Shown here: in pieces, positions 7,466 to 14,052 of the stretch
Numbering within the stretch: position 1 is the first letter of the stretch
Layout of the letters: each line of letters opens with the position of its first letter
Assembly: GCA_016290695.1 (NCBI GenBank)
Contig: JAEEUX010000019.1
Location: 1 to 18,418 of the forward strand
DNA: 18,418 nucleotides
Direction of reading: 5' to 3'
From: Oscillospiraceae bacterium
GTDB lineage: Bacteria > Bacillota > Clostridia > Oscillospirales > Oscillospiraceae
Notes under the pieces: model-generated
What the model was told of the DNA's origin: nothing
Databases searched by the model: none
Seen by the model: only the letters and a program-made list of their open reading frames with translations
Made by a program: the position numbers and the translations under genes

Positions 7466-9505
7466 TCAAAGCAGTTCGCGGTAATATAAGCCGCTCGTGC
7501 GCTCGCCGTCAAATTCCTGCCCGGAGGCAAAGATATTATAGACCTCGCGGCAGCGCTTTTTATTTTCAAGCGTAAAATACAGCGTCAGGAAATCGCCCTT
7601 AACTCCTGGCTTATCGCCAATATAAAGCGGAACGCTGTTTAATAGCTGAGAATACTTTTTCCCGGAGCACAAGACTGTAAATTCCTTGCCGTATCTATCC
7701 TTTAAACGGCTGCGCCCGTCACAGGCGCCGCAGCCCTTCTGCGTTTTCATAGGGCAAGCCCTGAATAGCATCAGAGGAAGATAGCCGTATGCCGCAAGAC
7801 CCGTTTTTGCCCCGCTAAGGCCGAACATATCGCCCATAGAGCTTTCAAAGGAAAGGGTCATCTCGTCTATTCCGAGCGCAGCATATTCACGCGCTGAAAC
7901 GGAGTTTAGTACATTTAGGAAAAACGAGCCGAAGCATAAAAGACCGACGCGGCGAATAATGGCGATATCGCCCAGGGTAGACGCGGCGGCGCGTTTGAGT
8001 CCGCCATTTTTCAGCCGAAGCAGTTTTTCGTTTATACTGTTTTCATCGAAAACCGAGATAAAGCGCGGAAGCTCGCATACAAGCTTATCGCCAAAGCGGG
8101 AAATCACAGCGTCGTCAATTTCCGAAAGAGGAAGAATAACGCGCTCGGCTTTGTCAGCTTCATCAAAAAGCTGAGAAGCAGACTCAAAGCGAAGATATAG
8201 CTTTTTCTCCGTTCCGGCGTTTTCCGGCTGCGGAAAAGCAAAATCCGAGCGAATTTCGTGCGGCTTTACAGCGCTTCTTAACTTAATAAGAGTATCAAGC
8301 GCGCTCCTTCGGAGGGCATTTATTGCAGCCGCGGGAAGAAACAGACCTTCGTCAAGCTCAACCTTTATTTCATCGGCGTAAAAGGGCGAGCCGCCGGTTT
8401 TAGCGAGGCTTTTTACGGCGTCGGCTTCCTCCATTCCGCGTGTACGCGCCTCCTGCGGGGTCTCCCCTTCTGCGCTTACGGTGTTGCTTCCGTCGCTCAC
8501 CGTAAGACGCGAAGGCGCGCCGCGATGAAATTCAGCAACCATTGAAACAGGCACGGTTTGCAGCTCATTTCTGTATGCAGCCGCAATTTTGCCGAGGACG
8601 GACGCAGCTGCAGCAACGTCCTCCTTGGTGCGAACGCCGAACATCGAAACGTCGCGCCGCCCGGTAAGATAGCCGTCGGTAAATCCGCTTCTTGAAAAAA
8701 CCGAACGCAGAGCCTCCATATCGGGCTCTTCGCCGTTAATAACGCTCCTGCACGCGCTGACGGCAGCAGCAACGTATTCCGGCCTTTTCATGCGGCCCTC
8801 GATTTTAAGCGAGCTGACACCTGCTCTGCATAATTCCGGGATAATCCGAACGGCAGATAAATCCTTTAAGGACAGCGCAAAATCTCGTTCCCGTGTTTTA
8901 AAATCAAGACGGCAGGGCTGCGCGCAGAAACCGCGGTTGCCGCTCCGTCCGCCGAGCATGGAGGAAAGATAGCACTGGCCGGAAACGCTCATACAAAGCG
9001 CCCCGTGAACAAAAGCCTCAAGCTCAATATCTGTTCTGGCCGAAATTTCCGCAATTTCTTTAAGCGACAGCTCACGCGCAAGCACAGCTCGCGAAAAGCC
9101 GAGCTCCTTTGCCATTTCCGCGCCCGCGGCGTTATGTATCGCCATCTGCGTCGAGGCGTGCATAGCAAGACTCGGGCAGCATTCGCGGATGAGCTTCGCC
9201 ACGGCTAAATCCTGCACAATTACGGCGTCGACACCGCAGGATGCAACGGATTCAATCTCTTTATAAAGCGCCGCAAGCTCCGAGTTTTTTACAAGGGTGT
9301 TCAGCGTTACATGAACGCGCACTCCCCTTGCATGGCAGTATTTCACCGTTTCCTCAAGCTCCGCGCCGCCGAAATTGGATGCGTTTCTGCGGGCGTTAAA
9401 GTTCTTGGTTCCGAGATAAACCGCGTCCGCGCCGGAGCGAACGGCAGCCTCAACCATTTCAAAGCTTCCCGCCGGGGCGAGTATCTCGGGCTTAAACGCG
9501 CTCAT
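7466..9505 (-). CDS. U32 family protein with C-terminal extension, RlhA-like
   Basis: This 679-residue protein has an N-terminal U32 barrel (EILAPAGS at 7-14, family signature EAFVHGALCMSVSGQCYLSS at 163-182). The cluster cysteines are C171, C178, C194 and C198, with the same spacing as its neighbour. About 400 further residues follow, matching the long subgroup that includes E. coli RlhA (653 residues), which hydroxylates C2501 of 23S rRNA. A late cysteine-rich CPMKTQKGCGAC segment is typical of these long forms. The frame stays open 19 codons upstream to 9562, inside degV. The ATG at 9505, overlapping the degV stop as ATGA and starting MSAFKPEILAPAG, is far more likely. It has no clear ribosome site of its own, so it probably depends on coupling to degV. 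The rRNA role is inferred from family. Confidence 0.88.
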   Translation of the reverse strand: MSAFKPEILAPAGSFEMVEAAVRSGADAVYLGTKNFNARRNASNFGGAELEETVKYCHARGVRVHVTLNTLVKNSELAALYKEIESVASCGVDAVIVQDLAVAKLIRECCPSLAMHASTQMAIHNAAGAEMAKELGFSRAVLARELSLKEIAEISARTDIELEAFVHGALCMSVSGQCYLSSMLGGRSGNRGFCAQPCRLDFKTRERDFALSLKDLSAVRIIPELCRAGVSSLKIEGRMKRPEYVAAAVSACRSVINGEEPDMEALRSVFSRSGFTDGYLTGRRDVSMFGVRTKEDVAAAASVLGKIAAAYRNELQTVPVSMVAEFHRGAPSRLTVSDGSNTVSAEGETPQEARTRGMEEADAVKSLAKTGGSPFYADEIKVELDEGLFLPAAAINALRRSALDTLIKLRSAVKPHEIRSDFAFPQPENAGTEKKLYLRFESASQLFDEADKAERVILPLSEIDDAVISRFGDKLVCELPRFISVFDENSINEKLLRLKNGGLKRAAASTLGDIAIIRRVGLLCFGSFFLNVLNSVSAREYAALGIDEMTLSFESSMGDMFGLSGAKTGLAAYGYLPLMLFRACPMKTQKGCGACDGRSRLKDRYGKEFTVLCSGKKYSQLLNSVPLYIGDKPGVKGDFLTLYFTLENKKRCREVYNIFASGQEFDGERTSGLYYRELL

Positions 9506-10344
9506 TTTCTGTAAAACAGTACGCCGAGGGTACCGGGCCCGCAATGGTTGCAGACGGTGCATCCGGCGTTTGTTTCAAGAATCTCATCAAATATGCCGAG
9601 ATCCTCCACCTGCTTATGAATGTCAGCCAAAAGAGCGGGCTCGCAGGAGGAAAAGGTAATGAAAATACGGCGGGGGTCAAGGTCGTCTCTGTTTTCAAGG
9701 CGATCCTTTACATAGGCTTTCAGCGCCTTTTCAATGCTGCCTCTGTACTTTTTGCCCACCTGCATTTTTCCGTTTATGACCTCTATGCAGGGCTTGAGCT
9801 TGAGGACGTTTGCCCCCAGCATGGCAATGCCGGAGCAGCGTCCGCCCTTATGAAGATAAGCGAGCGTATCAATAACGAAGCTTGCTTCGACTTTTTCCGC
9901 CATTGCGTCAAGCTTGGCCTTAATATCGGCGGGCTCCATACCCTGCTGAGCCATTATTGCAGCGTCGAGAACGAGATGACCCGAGCCCGTCGAAAGATTG
10001 CGCGAATCGACGACGTAGACGTTTCCGAGGTCAGCAGCCGCGACGCAGGCGTTTTGGTAGCAGGCGGAAAAATCGCTGCTGATATTGATATGTATGATAG
10101 CGTCGCAGTCCTGCAGCTCCTCCGTAAAAACATTTATGTACTCGTCGATATTTACGGCTGCCGTATGGCAAAGCCCGCCCTTCTCGACATAATCGAATAT
10201 GTCGGCCGGATGGATGGTAATACCGTCAAGAGAATCGCTGTCGTCATCCTTAATAATATGAAGGGGAATAATTCTAACATTGTACTTTTCAATGAGTTCT
10301 TGAGAAAGGTCTGCTGTGCTGTCAGCCGTAATTTTAATTTTCAT
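9502..10344 (-). CDS. DegV family fatty-acid-binding protein (FakB-like)
   Basis: The 280-residue protein has the DegV fold signs: an N-terminal ITADSTADLS motif, a lipid-pocket segment CHTAAVNIDEY, INISSDFSACYQNA, and VVDSRNLSTGSG. DegV proteins hold a single fatty acid and, in FakB members, present it to the kinase FakA for phosphorylation. No fakA gene is visible here, so the cargo and partner are unknown. The start was set at ATG 10344 because GAGGTG lies 6 nt upstream. An in-frame GTG at 10353 falls inside that site. The GAGGTG also abuts the TGA of the preceding gene. It is expressed in a tight run between a hydrolase-fold gene and a U32 gene. Confidence 0.9.
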   Translation of the reverse strand: MKIKITADSTADLSQELIEKYNVRIIPLHIIKDDDSDSLDGITIHPADIFDYVEKGGLCHTAAVNIDEYINVFTEELQDCDAIIHINISSDFSACYQNACVAAADLGNVYVVDSRNLSTGSGHLVLDAAIMAQQGMEPADIKAKLDAMAEKVEASFVIDTLAYLHKGGRCSGIAMLGANVLKLKPCIEVINGKMQVGKKYRGSIEKALKAYVKDRLENRDDLDPRRIFITFSSCEPALLADIHKQVEDLGIFDEILETNAGCTVCNHCGPGTLGVLFYRK

Positions 10345-10354
10345 ATCTTTCACC

Positions 10355-11353
10355 TCAAAAATTATTCATATCGTCGAGTGCCGCGCAGTATTCTCCCGTT
10401 GTGTAATATGAGCTCGTATAAGCCATGCGGTTTGCCGCGCCCGCAACAGTAAGGAGGCGTTTTGTCCCGGATGCTGCGGCGTCATAAACGCTTTGCGTAT
10501 CCTCCGCGCCGATGAACTTATCCTCCGCGCCGCAAACAAAAAGCGCCGGAACACTGAGCTTTGCGGCGTATGCTTCAGTGTTCAGCTCGCTCACTTCAAA
10601 ATGGAAGGCTCTGTTAACGGATCTGTCCAGCAGCTTCCCCGTGAGAAAGTCGCCAAGCCCGAACTGCGCCTTTAGCTGAGCAAGCTCAAGCGCCTTAAAA
10701 TCGCGATAAGGCGAATCGCAGACAAGGAGCGAAACACCGCAGTCCAGATCCTCATTCGCCGCCAAAAGAAGCGAAGCGACTGCGCCGGAGCCTCTGCCGT
10801 GAAGAATTATCTTTTGGTTCGGGCAGGCCTTCTTGATAACGTCAAAAAGATCATACTGCTCGTACATACCAAAGGTCGTAAACTCTGTGTCGCTCCCGTC
10901 GCCGCGCATTTCGGTAATAAGGACGTTATAGCCCTTATCCCACCAGTAGGGCGCGAATATCGCGCTGTCTGCCATCGTTTCGTAATAGCCGTGGACAAGA
11001 ACCGCAGTCGTGTCCGAACCCTGATTATAGACCCTGCAGCTTACGCTTACAAGGTCGTCTCTGCCGAATTTTTCTCCGGCGGAGCGCAGATCAACGCTCA
11101 GAGTATCGGCGCTGTGCTCAGTCTCCCAAGTCTCAGCGGCGGCGAGCATTTTTTCGTAAAGCGCCGCGTCCTCAGCCGAGAAAACGTAATTTTCATCGTT
11201 CATGAGAACTTCTTCGACCTTATACTTCTGGAAAGCTATCTCAAAGACCTGGCTTGCCGAATTCTGCTGCCCCCAAAGCAGCATGAGCGTCCCCGCCACG
11301 ACTACGCCGATAATAAGGAAAATAAAACTTTTGTTTTCTTGTTTTTTCTGCAT
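10355..11353 (-). CDS. Membrane-anchored alpha/beta-hydrolase-fold protein with degraded catalytic triad
   Basis: The 332-residue protein begins with a short basic segment (MQKKQENK) and one hydrophobic helix at about residues 9-27, so it is probably a signal-anchored protein with its domain outside the cytoplasm. The domain looks like Bacillus YqkD-type hydrolases: oxyanion HGYYE (121-125), EMRGDGSD (148-155), ILHGRGSGA (183-191), VCGAEDKF (273-280) and GAANRMAY (305-312). In relatives the nucleophile elbow reads HG-x-S-x-GA and the late motif GAGHA-x-SY. Here the nucleophile position is Gly188 and the histidine position is Asn308, while Asp278 remains. It may therefore be a non-catalytic binding protein. 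The ribosome site is weak. It lies 16 nt after ilvN and just before degV. Confidence 0.85.
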   Translation of the reverse strand: MQKKQENKSFIFLIIGVVVAGTLMLLWGQQNSASQVFEIAFQKYKVEEVLMNDENYVFSAEDAALYEKMLAAAETWETEHSADTLSVDLRSAGEKFGRDDLVSVSCRVYNQGSDTTAVLVHGYYETMADSAIFAPYWWDKGYNVLITEMRGDGSDTEFTTFGMYEQYDLFDVIKKACPNQKIILHGRGSGAVASLLLAANEDLDCGVSLLVCDSPYRDFKALELAQLKAQFGLGDFLTGKLLDRSVNRAFHFEVSELNTEAYAAKLSVPALFVCGAEDKFIGAEDTQSVYDAAASGTKRLLTVAGAANRMAYTSSYYTTGEYCAALDDMNNF

Positions 11354-11369
11354 TTTCTATCACGCCAGT

Positions 11370-11927
11370 TCAATCATGTATTTTGCCGACTTCGTATTCC
11401 GAAACATTTTCCGTGCGCTCATAAATCGTCCCGTCGCCGCGCTGCAGCGCTATCATGCCTGTGCGCGCGATTTCGGTAATACCGAACTCCGAAAGGAGGC
11501 TGATGAGCGCGTCGCCCTTCGATGCATCCGCGGAAACCTGAATCATGAGCGAATTTTTGCTCATATCCACTATCGCCGCGCGGAAGACGTTGACTATCTG
11601 TATAATGCTGTCGCGGCTGTCCTTCGTTTCGGCGCGAACCTTTATGAGCAGCAGCTCTCTGTAAATCGAGTCGGTGCCCGTTAGACGTTTAATGCTTATT
11701 ACGGGCAGGAGCTTGGCAAGCTGCGCTTCGAGCAGAGATATCATCCTGTCCGTTCCCTTGAGGATAATGGTTATTCTTGAAATTTTCGGGTTATCCGTAA
11801 CGCCCACGGCAAGGCTCTCTATGTTGTATCCCTTTCTCGTGAACAGCCTCGTTACCTGCGACAGAACTCCGGCGCTGTTTTCAACGAGCACCGAAAGCGT
11901 CTGCTGTCTGTATTCCGTATCGGCCAT
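11370..11927 (-). CDS. ilvN: Acetohydroxyacid synthase regulatory (small) subunit IlvN
   Basis: IlvN activates the large subunit IlvB and confers valine feedback inhibition. The 185-residue protein starts with an ACT domain at about residues 10-80, containing ENSAGVLSQVTRLFTRKGYN and then ESLAVG, and ends in the second, C-terminal ACT-like domain. It is slightly longer than many family members (about 160-175). Its ATG shares one base with the ilvB stop (TGATG), so the two subunits are probably translationally coupled. No other branched-chain genes (ilvC, ilvD, leuA) lie in the window. Confidence 0.94.
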   Translation of the reverse strand: MADTEYRQQTLSVLVENSAGVLSQVTRLFTRKGYNIESLAVGVTDNPKISRITIILKGTDRMISLLEAQLAKLLPVISIKRLTGTDSIYRELLLIKVRAETKDSRDSIIQIVNVFRAAIVDMSKNSLMIQVSADASKGDALISLLSEFGITEIARTGMIALQRGDGTIYERTENVSEYEVGKIHD

Positions 11928-13600
11928 CAGTATTTCAGCCTCCCTTTGTCAAGCATTGGTTTAATGATGTCATTTTTATTTACAGGGCATACAAGAAGCC
12001 CGCTGCCTCTCTTCTGCGCGCGGCGGAAGGCTGCGGTAAACTCCTCCGCTGTTTTGCACCTCTCGGCTTTTATTCCGAAGGCGGCGGCGAGGGCGATATA
12101 ATCCGGGTTCGCGGAAAGATCCGTCTGGCTGTATCTTCTGCCGCATTTGAGCCGCTGGTTCTGCCTGACAAGGCCGAGCGAAGCGTTTTCAAACAAAACC
12201 GTTATTACCGGGAGCTTTTCTCTGCGTTCGGTGCCGAGCTCGTTCATGTTCATGCCGAAGCTGCCGTCGCCCGTGATGTGGACTATCTGCCTGTCCGGGA
12301 AAGCGGCTCGCACGCCGAGCGCTGCGCCGAGCCCGAAGCCCATAGCGCCGTAGCCTCCGCTCGTTATAAGCTGCCCCGGGAATGTAAAATCGAACTCGCG
12401 GCACGCCCAAAGCTGATGCTGGCCGACGTCGGTGGTTATAAAAGCGTCGGGCGCGAGGCGGCATATTTCTTTTATGATTTTTTCCGGAAAAAGAAGCTGC
12501 CTGTCTCCGGGAAGGTGCAAGGCTATATCCTGCAGCCATTCTTCATAATTGCCGCCGCGGGAGCTATGCTCGCAAAGCTTCGACAGAACGGCTTTTGCGT
12601 CGCCCACGATATGATGAGCCGCGCTGATATTCTTCCCGATCTCCGCGCGGTCGATGTCCACGTGGATGAGCGACGCATTCGGAGCAAAAGCCTCAGCGCT
12701 GCCGATGAGCCTGTCTGAAAAACGGACGCCGAAGGCTATCAGCAGATCGCAGCTTTGCAGGGCGTAATTTGCCGCGCTGGTACCGAAGACGCCTGCCATT
12801 CCTAAATAAAGCGGGCTATCCCCCGGCATCGAGCCAAGCCCCATAAGAGTCGCCGCAACAGGGACACCGTTTTTTTCCGCGAAACGCTGAAGCTCAGGCG
12901 CGGCGCCTGAGGATATAACGCCGCCTCCGCAAAGAATAAGCGGCTTTTCCGCGCCATAAAGCATTGATGCAGCCTTATCAAGCGCCGCAGCTCCGTCCGG
13001 ACGCGCGGAGCTATTTAGGATTTTCTCCCTGTAGGACGGGCTCAGCCGCCCGGTAGAGCCGGCTGTATCCGGCGAAATATATTCGTACTCGGCTTTTTCT
13101 GAGGCCGCGTTATTCGTAATATCGATGAGCACGGGGCCTTTCCTGCCCGCGCGGGCGAGAGCGAACGCTTCCCTGACCACGGGCGCTATTTTGTCTGCGG
13201 AATCGACTAGATAGCTGCACTTTGTTATAGGCATCGAGATGCCGACTATATCGACCTCCTGAAAAGCGTCCTTGCCCAAAAGCTTATCGTCGACGTTGCA
13301 GGTTATGAAAACGACGGGAGACGAATCCATAAACGCGGCGGCTATACCCGTGACGAGATTCGTCGCGCCCGGGCCGGAGGTAGCGAAGCACACACCGGTT
13401 TTCCCGGATGCGCGGGCATATCCGTCGGCCGCAAAGGCAGCGCCCTGCTCATGCGCGGTAAGGATATGGCGGATGTCCGCCTTATGCTTATAAAGCTCGT
13501 CGTAAACCTCGAGGATGCTAACGCCGGGATAACCGAAAACGGTATCCACTCCCTGCTCCAAAAGGCATTTTATAAGGATTTCCGCACCCCTGAGAACCAT
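11927..13600 (-). CDS. ilvB: Acetohydroxyacid synthase catalytic (large) subunit IlvB, divergent active site
   Basis: The enzyme condenses two pyruvates to acetolactate, or pyruvate with 2-ketobutyrate, using ThDP, Mg2+ and FAD. In the 557-residue protein the catalytic glutamate is E51 (AHEQG), the FAD-region segment KDAFQEVD is present, and the ThDP motif begins GDGSFGMN at 444-451. Several positions depart from the usual family. The common NN before LGMVRQWQ reads EN (471-472), the tryptophan of VRQWQ is Asn481, and GYPGG is GYPGV. The start was placed at ATG 13600 (MVLRGAEILIKCLLEQG), with GAGGCGG 6 nt upstream. A GTG at 13633 would add 11 poorly conserved residues. ilvN follows directly, which supports acetohydroxyacid synthase over other ThDP enzymes. 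The predicted promoter gives a leader of about 48 nt, too short for a T-box. Confidence 0.92.
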   Translation of the reverse strand: MVLRGAEILIKCLLEQGVDTVFGYPGVSILEVYDELYKHKADIRHILTAHEQGAAFAADGYARASGKTGVCFATSGPGATNLVTGIAAAFMDSSPVVFITCNVDDKLLGKDAFQEVDIVGISMPITKCSYLVDSADKIAPVVREAFALARAGRKGPVLIDITNNAASEKAEYEYISPDTAGSTGRLSPSYREKILNSSARPDGAAALDKAASMLYGAEKPLILCGGGVISSGAAPELQRFAEKNGVPVAATLMGLGSMPGDSPLYLGMAGVFGTSAANYALQSCDLLIAFGVRFSDRLIGSAEAFAPNASLIHVDIDRAEIGKNISAAHHIVGDAKAVLSKLCEHSSRGGNYEEWLQDIALHLPGDRQLLFPEKIIKEICRLAPDAFITTDVGQHQLWACREFDFTFPGQLITSGGYGAMGFGLGAALGVRAAFPDRQIVHITGDGSFGMNMNELGTERREKLPVITVLFENASLGLVRQNQRLKCGRRYSQTDLSANPDYIALAAAFGIKAERCKTAEEFTAAFRRAQKRGSGLLVCPVNKNDIIKPMLDKGRLKY

Positions 13601-13654
13601 CGGGAACCGCCTCGCTTCCGCCTTCGCGCACACAGCGCCATCATAATAGTTTTT

Positions 13655-13683
13655 ATTTTAACACATTACACCGGATATTGCAA
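13655..13683 (-). promoter_or_regulatory. Predicted sigma-A promoter for ilvB and the downstream run
   Basis: On the minus strand TTGCAA (13683-13678) is followed by 17 nt and TAAAAT (13660-13655). Transcription would start near 13648, about 48 nt before the ilvB ATG. The -10 box is the same hexamer as in the pyr promoter. No attenuator, T-box or leucine/valine-rich leader peptide was found between it and ilvB. Confidence 0.65.
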
Positions 13684-13738
13684 AATAAAATATGCCGAAG
13701 CAGCGGTTTTGTATATTATTTCAAGCGCGCGGCAAAGG

Positions 13739-13789
13739 GCAAAACTGAACAAACAAACTCGCGGTATAAGCGAGCGCGTTCAGTTTTGC
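13739..13789. repeat. Large perfect inverted repeat with inner stem in the ilvB-rnfC control region
   Basis: GCAAAACTGAAC (13739-13750) is exactly complementary to GTTCAGTTTTGC (13778-13789). Inside lies a second perfect 5-bp stem, CTCGC (13758-13762) with GCGAG (13770-13774), around a 7-nt loop. A further AGGGC/GCCCT pair flanks the structure (13736-13740 and 13797-13801). No T-run follows on either strand, so it is not a convincing intrinsic terminator. It lies upstream of both predicted promoters, so neither the ilv nor the rnf transcript would contain it. A DNA-level regulatory site or an unrecognised small RNA are both possible. Confidence 0.7.
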
Positions 13790-13832
13790 ATTATTCGCCC
13801 TGTAAAAATCGTCCAATCACGGGCGTAAAACC

Positions 13833-13882
13833 GAACACGTTTTTCTGAACGTGTTCAATAACCGTCAATACTGAACATGTTT
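13833..13882. promoter_or_regulatory. Cluster of three GAAC-N2-GTTY palindromes, probable operator sites
   Basis: Three related dyads occur: GAACACGTTT (13833-13842), GAACGTGTTC (13847-13856) and GAACATGTTT (13873-13882). The first two together also form a perfect 9-bp inverted repeat, GAACACGTT with AACGTGTTC, around a 6-nt loop. Each is preceded by C(T/C)G, giving a shared CYGAAC half-site that also appears in the nearby large inverted repeat. The cluster lies 60-110 bp upstream of the rnf -35 box and about 150-200 bp upstream of the ilvB -35 box. The binding protein is unknown. The spacing differs from the Gram-positive LexA box (GAAC-N4-GTTC). Confidence 0.5.
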
Positions 13883-13941
13883 TTATTAATTATTGCAGAA
13901 TTTTGATATACAAAACCCCAGAATAATCTATCTATTTCACA

Positions 13942-13970
13942 TAGACACTAATTTTGCTTTATGTTACACT
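13942..13970 (+). promoter_or_regulatory. Predicted extended -10 sigma-A promoter for rnfCDGEAB
   Basis: TAGACA (13942-13947), a 17-nt spacer and TACACT (13965-13970) are followed by a start near 13977. A TG dinucleotide at 13962-13963 makes an extended -10 element that would compensate for the two mismatches in the hexamer. The leader to rnfC would be about 76 nt and AT-rich, including a 12-nt palindrome, AATATTAATATT, at 14004-14015. Confidence 0.6.
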
Positions 13971-13980
13971 TAATTAGTGT
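13945..13980. repeat. Inverted repeat overlapping the rnf promoter
   Basis: ACACTAATT (13945-13953) and AATTAGTGT (13972-13980) are exact inverted copies. A second ACACT (13966-13970), inside the -10 box, pairs with the same AGTGT (13976-13980) across 5 nt. The arms cover the 3' half of the -35 box, the -10 box and the likely start site, so a protein bound here would be placed to block rnf transcription. It does not match the Rex consensus (TTGT-rich, ending in ACAA). Confidence 0.5.
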
Positions 13981-14052
13981 GAAGTTTTTTCTATTTTATT
14001 GAAAATATTAATATTCATCACATGAACCAGAAGGTCAAAAGAGGTGGAAGAA

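Noticed and set aside
9544..10452. 302-codon open frame on the plus strand, opposite degV
   Set aside because: The minus strand encodes a clear DegV protein with family motifs and a good ribosome site. The plus frame has no recognisable motif and is a by-product of codon bias.
13601..13650. T-box or leucine/valine leader-peptide attenuator before ilvB
   Set aside because: The predicted leader is only about 48 nt, with no terminator hairpin, T-box consensus or run of branched-chain codons.
13739..13801. Intrinsic terminator for ilv or rnf
   Set aside because: No T-run follows the stem on either strand, and the element lies upstream of both operons rather than at an end.
13833..13882. LexA (SOS) boxes
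   Set aside because: The Gram-positive LexA box is GAAC-N4-GTTC. These dyads have a 2-nt spacer, and the flanking genes are not SOS genes.
13945..14020. Rex redox-repressor operator upstream of rnf
   Set aside because: Rex sites resemble TTGTTAA-N4-TTAACAA. None of the dyads here matches that pattern.
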